Positions 16,446-25,302 of a stretch of 50,367 bases of DNA are shown piece after piece. This DNA comes from Sphingopyxis sp. (lineage in GTDB: Bacteria > Pseudomonadota > Alphaproteobacteria > Sphingomonadales > Sphingomonadaceae): positions 33,043 through 83,409 of the forward strand of contig JAEMRT010000010.1 in assembly GCA_016463225.1 (NCBI GenBank), in the 5' to 3' direction. The position numbers and the translations under genes are program-made. A model generated the notes under the pieces. It searched no databases. It saw only the letters and a program-made list of their open reading frames with translations, and was not told the DNA's origin. Every line of letters begins with the position of its first letter. Within the stretch, counting starts at the first letter, position 1.

Positions 16446-18748
16446 CTATCGATCTGACGCCGCCGCCGGTGCGCCATGTCGCGCTCATCGGCAATTTCCC
16501 CCCGCGCCGCTGCGGTATCGCAACCTTCACGGCGGATCTGCACGCCGCGCTGAAAGCTGGCGATCCGGATCTCACCATCTCGACGATCGCGCTCAACGAC
16601 CCGGGCGTGCATCACGATTATCCCCGCGAAGTCGGCTATGAGATCGCGCAGGACAATCTCTCCGACTATGTTGCGGCGGCGGAGCATATCAACGCGCTCA
16701 ACCCCGACATCGTATGCCTTCAGCACGAGTTCGGTATCTTCGGGGGCGAGGCGGGCGACCATCTCCTTGCCCTCGTCGACAGACTGCGTGCGCCGATCGT
16801 GACCACACTGCACACCGTGCTGACCGATCCCACGGCCGACCAGCGGCGCGTGATGAACGCGCTGGCGCAGGCCTCCTCGCGGATCATCGTCATGACCGAG
16901 ATGGGGCGCACGATCCTTGCCCGCGACATGGGCGTCCCGGCGCACAAGATCGTGGTCATTCCCCACGGCATTCCCGATATGCCATTCCTCGATCCGGCAT
17001 TCGAAAAGCACCGCTTCGGTCTCGACGGGCGGCGCGTGGCGCTCACCTTCGGCCTGCTCTCGCCCAACAAGGGCATCGAGGTGATGATCTCGGCGCTGCC
17101 GCAGCTGGTGCGCGATCATCCCGATCTCATCTATGTTGTGCTCGGCGCGACCCATCCGCATCTGGTGGCCCGCGAGGGCGAAGCCTATCGTGAGGACCTT
17201 GCCCGGCAGGTGAGCGCGCTGGGGCTCGAGCGCAACGTCCGTTTCGTCAACGAATATGTCGATACGCCCACGCTGCAGGCCTGGCTGTCGGCCTGCGACA
17301 TCTATGTCACCCCCTATCTGACCGAAGCGCAGATTACGAGCGGCACGCTCTCCTACAGCGTGGGGCTCGGCAAGGCGGTCGTATCGACGCCCTACTGGCA
17401 CGCACAGGAACTGTTGTCCGACGGATGCGGCGTGTTGGTTCCCTTCGCCTCGCCGGACGCCCTGGCGAAGGCGGTGAGCGACCTGCTGGGTGACGGCCGG
17501 CGCCGCGACGAATTGCGGCGCAGCGCCTACCAGGCGGGGCGCGCCATGACATGGCCGGTGGTCGGCGGCAGCTATCTGTCGCTCTTCGCCCAGGCCCGGC
17601 TGGGCTCTCCCCTGGCGACCACGCTCGTCGGTTTGCGCCCGTCCGTCACGCCGGCGTCAGAGCCTTCGCTCGATGCGATCGATCGCATGACGGATGGTTG
17701 CGGCATGCTGCAGCATAGCCGCTCCAAGGTGCCGGACCGCCGACACGGCTACTGCCTGGACGACAATGCACGGGCGCTGATGCTCGCAAGCGAATTTGCC
17801 CTGGAAGGGCTGGATACGCCCCGCGCCGCGCGCCTTGCCAACATCTACGCGTCCTTTGTCGATTTCGCCTGGGATGAGGATGCGGGCCGCTTCCGCAACT
17901 TCATGGGTTATGATCGGGACTGGCTCGAGACGGAAGGGTCGCAGGACAGCTTCGGCCGCGGGCTCTGGGCGCTGGGTCGGACCGCGCAGGCAACTGATGA
18001 CCATGGTCTCAAGCTCTGGGCCACGGCGCTCGCCGACAAGGTTATTCCGGCGAGCAGCTTTCTGCAGAGCCCGCGCGCCCAGGCTTTCGCGACTTCCGGA
18101 CTTGCCGCTTTCCTGGCGGTCTATCCCGGCCATCGTCCCGCCCGTCTGCTGATGGAGACTTTCTCGGTCCGCCTGCTGGAACTGCTGCGCGCCAATCGCC
18201 GGGACGACTGGATCTGGTTCGAGCCGGTGCTGGCCTATGACAATGCGCGCCTGCCCGAAGCGCTGCTGCGCGCGGGCCGTGCGCTCTCGCGCCCGGATAT
18301 GGTCGATGAAGCGATCGAGGCGCTTGCGTGGCTGGCCGAGCGCCAAACCGCGAAGGAAGGCCATTTCCGTCCGATCGGGACAGAGAGCTTCGGGCTCCCC
18401 CATGAAACGCCGCAGGCGTTCGACCAGCAGCCGCTTGAAGCCTGGGCCACGATCGAGGCCTGCGCCCTAGCGTTCGAGACGACCGGCGACGCCCAATGGC
18501 TCACCCATGTCGAGACCGCCTATGCCTGGTATCTGGGCGCCAACGATCTGGGCCTGCGGCTGGCCTTGCCCGATGGCGGCTGTTTCGACGGCCTGCAGGT
18601 TGACCGGGTCAACCTCAACCAGGGCGCCGAATCCATTCTCGCCTGGCAGTTTGCAGCGCTCGCTGTGCGCCGACTAAGGGCCAGGAGCGACGGGTCGCAG
18701 AACCAGGAAGAGGGAGAGGAAGAGGGGAGCGTCGCTGCATGTCGCTGA
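16442..18748 (+). CDS. GT4 glycosyltransferase fused to an alpha/alpha-barrel domain
   Basis: A 768-residue protein in two parts. Residues 1-385 are a GT-B glycosyltransferase of the GT4 type: GNFPPRRCGIATFTADLHAA (N-terminal fold), FGLLSPNKGIEVMISALPQL (donor site) and TPYLTEAQITSGTLSYSVGL. In this last stretch the usual EX7E motif keeps only its first glutamate. Residues about 400-760 are a second helical domain (DDNARALMLASEFALEGLD, FGRGLWALGRTAQATDDHGL, WFEPVLAYDNARLPEALLRA) resembling six-hairpin glycosidase-like alpha/alpha barrels. From the neighbouring GDP-mannose genes the donor is probably GDP-mannose. No signal peptide, so both parts act in the cytoplasm. It overlaps manA by four bases and the GH130-like gene by ten. 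Confidence 0.85.
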   Translation: MTIDLTPPPVRHVALIGNFPPRRCGIATFTADLHAALKAGDPDLTISTIALNDPGVHHDYPREVGYEIAQDNLSDYVAAAEHINALNPDIVCLQHEFGIFGGEAGDHLLALVDRLRAPIVTTLHTVLTDPTADQRRVMNALAQASSRIIVMTEMGRTILARDMGVPAHKIVVIPHGIPDMPFLDPAFEKHRFGLDGRRVALTFGLLSPNKGIEVMISALPQLVRDHPDLIYVVLGATHPHLVAREGEAYREDLARQVSALGLERNVRFVNEYVDTPTLQAWLSACDIYVTPYLTEAQITSGTLSYSVGLGKAVVSTPYWHAQELLSDGCGVLVPFASPDALAKAVSDLLGDGRRRDELRRSAYQAGRAMTWPVVGGSYLSLFAQARLGSPLATTLVGLRPSVTPASEPSLDAIDRMTDGCGMLQHSRSKVPDRRHGYCLDDNARALMLASEFALEGLDTPRAARLANIYASFVDFAWDEDAGRFRNFMGYDRDWLETEGSQDSFGRGLWALGRTAQATDDHGLKLWATALADKVIPASSFLQSPRAQAFATSGLAAFLAVYPGHRPARLLMETFSVRLLELLRANRRDDWIWFEPVLAYDNARLPEALLRAGRALSRPDMVDEAIEALAWLAERQTAKEGHFRPIGTESFGLPHETPQAFDQQPLEAWATIEACALAFETTGDAQWLTHVETAYAWYLGANDLGLRLALPDGGCFDGLQVDRVNLNQGAESILAWQFAALAVRRLRARSDGSQNQEEGEEEGSVAACR

Positions 18749-20088
18749 TCCAGTCGATTCCCTTGCGGCTGCGGCCCAACCCGGCGCGGGTGGTCGTCCG
18801 GCCCTTGCAGATTGCGCCTGAACCGCGCGATCTCAATCCCGTCCAGAATGAGCGCATGCATCGCATCATCAATGGTGTGCGGGCCATGGAGGGCGCGACG
18901 GTGGACCGCGAACTGGCTGTCATCCTCGCCGATTTCGGGAACCGCCACCGCGAAATCCGCACGGTGTTCGAAGAGCGCTTCGAGCAGGTCGCGCGCGAGG
19001 TGGGGCTGGCAGACAGTCTATCGCCCCCGGTTCGCCAGTTGATCGGTGCCTATTTCTGCCATGAATATTCGTTTGGCGCGGCGGCGCTGATGAACCCCAG
19101 CATCGTGCCACATCCCGACCAGAATGGCGTGCCGGAGGGCGGCTTGCGTTTCGTTCTGTCGCTGCGGGCGGTGGGCGAGGGGCATATCTCCTCGATCACC
19201 TTCCGCGAGGGACTCATCCGGCCATGCGGCACGATCGAGATGGCGCCGGAACCCGATTTCGCGATTGCCGCGCGGCCCGAGACCGGGCCCGGCGGTGAAG
19301 TCCGCTTCACACGCCATGTTGAGGGGATGCGGCTCGATGAAACCGTGCTCTTTCCCGCAACGCCCGCCCAGCGCAACGGGCTCGAGGATCTTCGCCTCGT
19401 CCGCTTCACCGATGACGACGCTTCGACCTGCTATTATGGTACCTATACCGCCTATAGCGGTGCGGCGATCGCCTCGGAGCTTTTCGTCACCCGCGATTTC
19501 GAGACCTTCGCGTTGCAGACGTTGACGGGTCCGGCGGCGCGGAACAAGGGCATGGCCCTGTTCCCCCGCCGGTTCGGCGGCGATTATCTGATGATCGGCC
19601 GGCAGGACAATGAAAGCCTGTTCCTGTTGCGCTCGCCCGATCTGCATCACTGGGAGGAAGGCGAGCGGATTGTGGGACCGCATTATCCCTGGGAACTGGT
19701 TCAGATGGGCAATTGCGGCGCGCCCATCGAGCTTGATGAAGGCTGGCTCGTGCTCACCCATGGCGTGGGCGCGATGCGCAAATATACCATCGGCGCGGTC
19801 CTGTTGGACCGGGATAACCCCGCGCGGGTCATCGGCCGCTCTGCGGTGCCGCTCCTCTCGCCTTCCGATGAGGACCGGGAAGGCTATGTTCCCAATGTCG
19901 TCTATACCTGCGGGGCGATCGCGCATGGCGGAAGGCTGTTCATGCCCTATGGCGTTGCCGATACGTCGGTGAGCTTTGCCAGGATCGAGATAGCCGATCT
20001 GCTCGCCGCGCTACGCGCGCCCGACGCCATGGGGTCGCTCAATGACAATGAACGGGAGTGGCAGGGCCATGAACGCATTGCCGAATGA
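18739..20088 (+). CDS. GH130-family mannoside phosphorylase-like protein
   Basis: A 449-residue protein. The five-bladed propeller signature of GH130 is visible: NGLEDLRLVRFTDDD contains the putative acid D217, and WLVLTHGVGAMRKYTIGAVL (H341), ARVIGRSAVPLLSP and YVPNVVYTCGAI are conserved blocks. GH130 enzymes phosphorolyse beta-mannosides to mannose-1-phosphate or run the reverse reaction. About 90 N-terminal residues precede the propeller. No signal peptide. Its start lies inside the end of the glycosyltransferase gene. Because phosphomannomutase follows, released mannose-1-phosphate could re-enter central metabolism. The precise linkage specificity cannot be read from sequence. Confidence 0.82.
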   Translation: MSLIQSIPLRLRPNPARVVVRPLQIAPEPRDLNPVQNERMHRIINGVRAMEGATVDRELAVILADFGNRHREIRTVFEERFEQVAREVGLADSLSPPVRQLIGAYFCHEYSFGAAALMNPSIVPHPDQNGVPEGGLRFVLSLRAVGEGHISSITFREGLIRPCGTIEMAPEPDFAIAARPETGPGGEVRFTRHVEGMRLDETVLFPATPAQRNGLEDLRLVRFTDDDASTCYYGTYTAYSGAAIASELFVTRDFETFALQTLTGPAARNKGMALFPRRFGGDYLMIGRQDNESLFLLRSPDLHHWEEGERIVGPHYPWELVQMGNCGAPIELDEGWLVLTHGVGAMRKYTIGAVLLDRDNPARVIGRSAVPLLSPSDEDREGYVPNVVYTCGAIAHGGRLFMPYGVADTSVSFARIEIADLLAALRAPDAMGSLNDNEREWQGHERIAE

Positions 20089-21625
20089 ACTGGAGGCGGC
20101 GGAGAGCCGGCCAAGCGAGGGTGCCGCTCTCAAAAGCGTGCGTACCCTGATGACGCAAAGCGGTGTTCCTTTCGGCACGAGCGGCGTGAGGGGGCCCGTC
20201 TCGGCCATGACTGACGTACTCTGTTTTACCTATACCCGCGCCTTCCTTCAGTATCTGAGATCGATTGGTGAGTTCGCTCCCGGCCAGCCCGTCGCGCTGG
20301 CCGGCGATCTGCGCCCCAGTACGCCGCGGATCGTGCGCGCCTGTGCGGCGGCGGTCCGCGTCGCCGGCGGCGTGGTGGTGAACTGCGGGCTCGTGCCGAC
20401 ACCGGCGCTGGCCTATTACGCGCTGGGCCGCAACATGCCCTCGATCATGGTGACGGGAAGCCATATTCCTGCTGATCGTAACGGGATCAAATTCTATCGG
20501 CCGACCGGCGAAGTCCTCAAGTCGGACGAGGCCGGCATACTCGAGCAGCGGGTCTCACCCGACGACAGCCTTTTCGACGCTTCGGGCGCGCTCCTAAGCG
20601 CCGAACCGCTGCCTCCGACCGTCGAGATCACAAGCGCCTATCGCGATCGGTATGTCGGCTTCTTCGGCGCGGACGCGCTCAAGGGCATGACAGTCGGGGT
20701 CTACCAACATTCCGCGGTGGGACGGGACGTCCTGGTGAGCGTGCTCGAGGCTCTCGGCGCCGTCGTACTGCCATTCGGCCGATCCGAAACCTTTGTGCCG
20801 GTCGACACCGAAGCCATTCGCGATGAGGACATCCTTCTGGCGCAGGCGTGGGCGAGCGAGCACAGGGTCGATGCGATCGTGTCGACAGACGGGGACTCGG
20901 ACCGGCCGCTCGTCGCCGACGCGCAAGGGACCTGGCTTCGCGGCGATATTACCGCCCTTTTGTGCGCTCGCGCGCTTGGCGCGGACCGTATCGTGACCCC
21001 GGTGAGCAGCAACACTGCGGCCGAACTGTCAGGCGCCTTTGTCGGGGTTCGGCGGACACGGATCGGTTCACCCTATGTGATCGCCGCGATGCAGGAGGAG
21101 ATCGCGGCCGACCCGGCCGCGATTGTCTGCGGTTATGAGGCCAATGGCGGCGTCCTGCTCGGCTCGACGGTGCTCGACGGTGACCATCTGCTGGATGCCC
21201 TTCCCACGCGCGACGCTGTCTTGCCGATCGTTTCGGTGCTTGCCGCCGCCAGGCGAAGCAGCGTCGCGGAACTGGTCGCGAGCCTGCCGCAACGCGCCAC
21301 CCATAGCGACCGCCTCCCGAACGTGGCGCCGGCGCAAAGCGCGGCGCTTCTGGGTTGGCTCCGGGAGGGATCGGCCGAGGAGCAAAGGGCGCGCATCGAA
21401 ACCTATTTCGGCACGATTGGCGGCCACGTGGTGGAGATCGACACCACCGATGGTCTGCGCGTGACGTTCGATCGCGGCGTGGTGATCCATTTGCGCGCGT
21501 CCGGCAATGCTCCGGAACTGCGCTGCTACACCGAGGCAGCAACAGCTGCTGCCGCAGAGGATCTGAGCCGGTGCGCGCTGATCATCCTTCGCGACGACTT
21601 GTTGCCGATCTCGACCCCGGATTGA
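20069..21625 (+). CDS. manB: phosphomannomutase
   Basis: About 518 residues. SGVPFGTSGVRGPVSAM is the N-terminal signature of alpha-D-phosphohexomutases, TGSHIPADRNGIKFY carries the phosphoserine loop, DGDSDRPLVAD the magnesium site and GYEANGGVLLGS the sugar-binding loop; RASGNAPELRCYTEA is the C-terminal phosphate loop. It interconverts mannose-6-phosphate and mannose-1-phosphate. Starts at 20042 and 20069 are both possible; 20069 is preferred for its GGGAG and AGGG upstream. Last gene of the mannose operon, downstream of the GH130-like gene, whose stop it overlaps by 20 bases. Confidence 0.9.
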   Translation: MNALPNELEAAESRPSEGAALKSVRTLMTQSGVPFGTSGVRGPVSAMTDVLCFTYTRAFLQYLRSIGEFAPGQPVALAGDLRPSTPRIVRACAAAVRVAGGVVVNCGLVPTPALAYYALGRNMPSIMVTGSHIPADRNGIKFYRPTGEVLKSDEAGILEQRVSPDDSLFDASGALLSAEPLPPTVEITSAYRDRYVGFFGADALKGMTVGVYQHSAVGRDVLVSVLEALGAVVLPFGRSETFVPVDTEAIRDEDILLAQAWASEHRVDAIVSTDGDSDRPLVADAQGTWLRGDITALLCARALGADRIVTPVSSNTAAELSGAFVGVRRTRIGSPYVIAAMQEEIAADPAAIVCGYEANGGVLLGSTVLDGDHLLDALPTRDAVLPIVSVLAAARRSSVAELVASLPQRATHSDRLPNVAPAQSAALLGWLREGSAEEQRARIETYFGTIGGHVVEIDTTDGLRVTFDRGVVIHLRASGNAPELRCYTEAATAAAAEDLSRCALIILRDDLLPISTPD

Positions 21626-21765
21626 AACCAAATCCGGCGTCATCCGTTTGCCTTCCATCGCGATGGCCATGGAACGCGAGGTGGGCGTGTGCCTGTAAAC
21701 CAGCGACCGTGCGATGAGGGGGTAAAGATGCTACTGGCTACCAGAACTTTCTCGGCGTAACTCCT

Positions 21766-24700
21766 ATGCATAGTCTGGAGCCGCGCTTGACCGAACATTC
21801 AAAAATACCACAACCCTATGAAGACATATTCGTGGGCGACAGTGAGATGGCCCGCCTGCTGCGGGTCCATGACTGGGCCGCAACGCCGCTCGGCCCGCCG
21901 GAAAACTGGCCAAATGGGCTTAAGGTCGCACTTCGACTGCTGTTGACATCGAAATTTGAGATGTGGCTCGGTTGGGGGCCGGACATCCATTTCTTCTACA
22001 ACGACGCCTACCGGCCGACACTGGGCAACAAGCACCCGCGCTCCATTGCCATGCCGACGCGCGAGCTGTGGGCCGAGATCTGGGACGACATCAAGGGACG
22101 TCTCGAAACGGTCTATCAGAAGGGCGAGGCGACCTGGGACCGCGCTCTTTTGCTCATCCTGGAGCGCGCGGGATACCCCGAGGAGACCTATCACACCTTT
22201 TCCTACAGCCCCCTGCTGGGCGACCAGGGGACGGTCGAGGGCGTGTTTTGCGCGGTCAGTGAGGAGACCGACCGGGTTATCAGCGAACGGCGGCTGGAAT
22301 CGCTGCGCCAGCTCGCATTGGCCCTTGCGGGGGCCCAAGGGCATGACGCCGTGCTGGACGCTGTCGAGGCGGAACTCGCGCGCAACGATCGCGACATGCC
22401 CTTTGCGCTTATCTACCTGTTCGACGAAACCGGCGCCCCTGTCCTGGCGCGAAACTTCGCGGGGATGGACCCTGATCATCCCTGCGCGCATGCAGTAGGC
22501 TCGGCGGAAGATCCTTGGGGAGTCAAGCGGGTTCAGCTCGATTGGACCGCTCCCCTGATCGACGAGTGCACGCACTCCGATCTCCCAACCGGATCCTGGG
22601 ACCGTCCGCCCACGAAGATCGCCGTCGTTCCCCTGGTCGATCGCGGAAACGACCGGCCGTTGGGCGCCCTCGTGGTTGGCCTCAATCCTTATCGTCCCGC
22701 CGGCGAGCAGTATCTGAGTTTCCTCGGTTTGCTTGCCGGCCAGATTACCGCAGGCCTGACCAGCAGCTATGCCTTCGAGGCGGAACGGGAGCGCGCCGCC
22801 GCGCTGGCAGAAGTCGCCACGATGCGCGAGGAAGCCTCACGCGTCCTCGAACAGGCGAACCGCCAGCTGATCTCGGAGGTGGAACTGCGAACGCAGGAGC
22901 GTGACCGCATTCGCCGGCTCTTCCGCCAGGCCCCGAGCTTCATGTGCATCCTCAGTGGTCCCGATCATGTCTTCGACATGGTCAACGACGCCTATCTGCA
23001 GCTCGTCGGTCATCGCGACGTGGTCGGCATGCCCCTGCGCGACGGACTTCCCGAGATTGCCGGCCAAGGCTTCATCGAGCTTCTGGACGGGGTGTATCAG
23101 ACCGGCGAGCCCTTTGTGGGCCGCAATCTCGAAGCCCATCTGCAGCGCACGCCGGACGGACCGCTCGAGATCCGCTTCGTGAACCTCATTTATCAACCCA
23201 TTGTCGAGCCCGATGGCAGCGTCTCGGGTATATTCGTCGACGGCTATGATGTGACGCATCAGAAGCGGGCGGAAGATCAGCTTCACGATCTTAACGAGAC
23301 GCTCGAGCACCGGGTCGAGCAGCGCACCGAAGAGCTGGGCACGGCGCTGGGCCGGCTACAGCAGGAAACGCTGGACCGGGAGGCCGCCGAAGCGGCGCTA
23401 CGCCAGTCGCAGAAGCTCGAAGCGCTCGGCAAGCTGACGGGCGGCGTGGCGCATGATTTCAACAATCTGCTGCAGGTGGTGAGTGGGAACCTCCAACTGC
23501 TCTCGCGCGACCTTGCAGGAAACGAGCGCGCCGAGCAGCGGGTGCAGAACGCCATGGCAGGCGTATCGCGCGGCGCGAAGCTCGCCTCGCAGCTCCTGGC
23601 ATTCGGTCGCAGGCAGCCGCTTGAGCCCAAGGTCGTCAACCTCGGCCGGCTCATCAACAATATGGACGATCTTCTGCGCCGGGTGATCGGCGAGGATGTC
23701 GAGATCGAGACCATCCTGAGCGGCGGCCTCTGGAACTGTCTCGTCGATCCGGGGCAGATCGAGAACGCGATCCTCAATCTCGCGATCAACGCGCGTGATG
23801 CGATGCCGGATGGCGGGCGCCTCACGATCGAAGCGGCAAACGCATCGCTCGATGATGATTATGCGCGCCAGCACGACGAGGTTGTCGCGGGACAATATGT
23901 GATGGTGGCGGTGACCGACACCGGCACCGGCATGGCCGAGGACGTCATCGAACAGGTTTTTGAGCCCTTCTTCAGTACCAAGCCCGAAGGCAAAGGGACG
24001 GGGCTCGGCCTCTCCATGGTCCATGGCCTGGTCAAGCAGTCCGGCGGCCATATCAAGATCTACAGCGAGGTGGGCGAGGGCACGACCATCAAGCTGTATC
24101 TCCGTCGCGAGACCGCCACGGAAGATCTGCTGACCGATACGAGCACGGGTCCGGTGCGCGGTGGTTCCGAGACGATCCTGGTGGTGGAAGACGACGACGC
24201 CGTCCGCGAGACCGCCGTAAGCCTGCTTGCCGAATTGGGATATCGCGTGCTCAAGGCCCGCGATGCGCAGAGCGCGCTCACCGTCATCGAGAGCGGCGTG
24301 CCGATGGATCTCCTGTTCACCGACGTCGTCATGCCGGGCCCGTTGCGCAGTCCCGAGCTCGCGCGCCGGGCCAAGGAGCGTCTACCGAACCTGGCGGTAC
24401 TCTTCACCTCGGGCTATACCGAGAATGCGATCGTCCACCATGGCCGGCTTGACCCGGGCGTCGAGCTTCTTTCCAAGCCCTACACGCGCGAAGCGCTTGC
24501 CCGCAAAGTCCGGCATGTGCTTGCCAACGAGGCGCAGCGCCAGCTGAGTTCGCAGGACGCCGACCAGGGGCAGGAACCATCGCCCCCGGCGGCTTCCCCG
24601 GCCGAAGGTGCGGCGCGGGCTCTTCGCATTCTTCTCGTTGAGGACGACGGGCTGATCCGCTTCAACACCGCGGACATGCTGGCAGATCTCGGCCATAGTG

Positions 24701-24969
24701 TCCTGGAGGCGGAAGATGCCGAAGCCGCCGAGGCGCTGCTTGCGGAAAACGAGGTCGATCTTGTCCTGACCGATGTCGGGTTGCCCAGGGCGTCCGGCAT
24801 CGACCTCGCCCGAAGCGTAATGGCGCGATCGCCTGCGCCAGCAATCGTTTTTGCCAGCGGCGACGATAGCGGCATATCATCGACCGAATTCCCGAACGCG
24901 GTCATCCTGCTCAAGCCCTATTGCATGGACGATTTGCGCAAGGTTCTCGGCGCGATCGTCCTTGGCTGA
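21766..24969 (+). CDS. hybrid histidine kinase with PAS/GAF sensors and two receivers
   Basis: A 1067-residue protein without membrane helices. Order of domains: N-terminal PAS-like region (about 30-165), GAF (about 180-345, ending LAGQITAGLTSSYAFE), coiled coil, PAS (about 390-505, FDMVNDAYLQLVGHRDVVG), coiled coil, HisKA with GGVAHDFNNLL (H563), HATPase (LAINARDAMPDGG, DTGTGMAEDV, GTGLGLSMV), then receiver 1 (LLFTDVVMPG, D853) and receiver 2 (LVLTDVGLP, D1003). It is a cytoplasmic sensor autophosphorylating on H563 with two internal receivers. The first receiver reads MPGPLRSPELARRA, typical of this alphaproteobacterial family. The ATG has no clear ribosome binding site. It follows the mannose operon by 140 bases; the signal is unknown. 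Confidence 0.9.
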   Translation: MHSLEPRLTEHSKIPQPYEDIFVGDSEMARLLRVHDWAATPLGPPENWPNGLKVALRLLLTSKFEMWLGWGPDIHFFYNDAYRPTLGNKHPRSIAMPTRELWAEIWDDIKGRLETVYQKGEATWDRALLLILERAGYPEETYHTFSYSPLLGDQGTVEGVFCAVSEETDRVISERRLESLRQLALALAGAQGHDAVLDAVEAELARNDRDMPFALIYLFDETGAPVLARNFAGMDPDHPCAHAVGSAEDPWGVKRVQLDWTAPLIDECTHSDLPTGSWDRPPTKIAVVPLVDRGNDRPLGALVVGLNPYRPAGEQYLSFLGLLAGQITAGLTSSYAFEAERERAAALAEVATMREEASRVLEQANRQLISEVELRTQERDRIRRLFRQAPSFMCILSGPDHVFDMVNDAYLQLVGHRDVVGMPLRDGLPEIAGQGFIELLDGVYQTGEPFVGRNLEAHLQRTPDGPLEIRFVNLIYQPIVEPDGSVSGIFVDGYDVTHQKRAEDQLHDLNETLEHRVEQRTEELGTALGRLQQETLDREAAEAALRQSQKLEALGKLTGGVAHDFNNLLQVVSGNLQLLSRDLAGNERAEQRVQNAMAGVSRGAKLASQLLAFGRRQPLEPKVVNLGRLINNMDDLLRRVIGEDVEIETILSGGLWNCLVDPGQIENAILNLAINARDAMPDGGRLTIEAANASLDDDYARQHDEVVAGQYVMVAVTDTGTGMAEDVIEQVFEPFFSTKPEGKGTGLGLSMVHGLVKQSGGHIKIYSEVGEGTTIKLYLRRETATEDLLTDTSTGPVRGGSETILVVEDDDAVRETAVSLLAELGYRVLKARDAQSALTVIESGVPMDLLFTDVVMPGPLRSPELARRAKERLPNLAVLFTSGYTENAIVHHGRLDPGVELLSKPYTREALARKVRHVLANEAQRQLSSQDADQGQEPSPPAASPAEGAARALRILLVEDDGLIRFNTADMLADLGHSVLEAEDAEAAEALLAENEVDLVLTDVGLPRASGIDLARSVMARSPAPAIVFASGDDSGISSTEFPNAVILLKPYCMDDLRKVLGAIVLG

Positions 24970-25121
24970 TCGTCGCGCCGGCGCCGTGAAGGCACCGCCG
25001 GCCATACTAGCTGGCATGATGATTATTTCGGCAGAAAGGATCGCCGCTAACCAGTGTTTAAGGGGAGAGAGCTAGCCATATCCGCGTTCCTATCGGTCGA
25101 TGGGCGGATGGAGAGGGCCCT

Positions 25122-25286
25122 ATGGACATGGCCTTGCGGGAAGCCAGAGCATGGCGCGAGAAGCACGGGCGAAACGCCTTGCAGCGACTGGTCAGCGAGA
25201 TATTCCAGGCTGCGCGTGCCAAGGATGAGCCCCGCCTGGCAAAGCTCGAAAAGGTTCGCGCCATCCTGACCGCCGAGGACCGCTGA
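25122..25286 (+). CDS. 54-residue hypothetical protein
   Basis: A short open frame with GAGAGGG five bases before its ATG. The product (MDMALREARAWREKHGRNAL, then QRLVSEIFQAARAKDEPRLA and KLEKVRAILTAEDR) is strongly helical and basic, with third-position GC like real genes here. It converges on the HWE kinase gene, with 16 bases between stops. No family is recognised. It may be a small regulatory partner of the kinases, but that is speculation. Confidence 0.45.
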   Translation: MDMALREARAWREKHGRNALQRLVSEIFQAARAKDEPRLAKLEKVRAILTAEDR

Positions 25287-25302
25287 TCCAGCATCGATCC
25301 CT

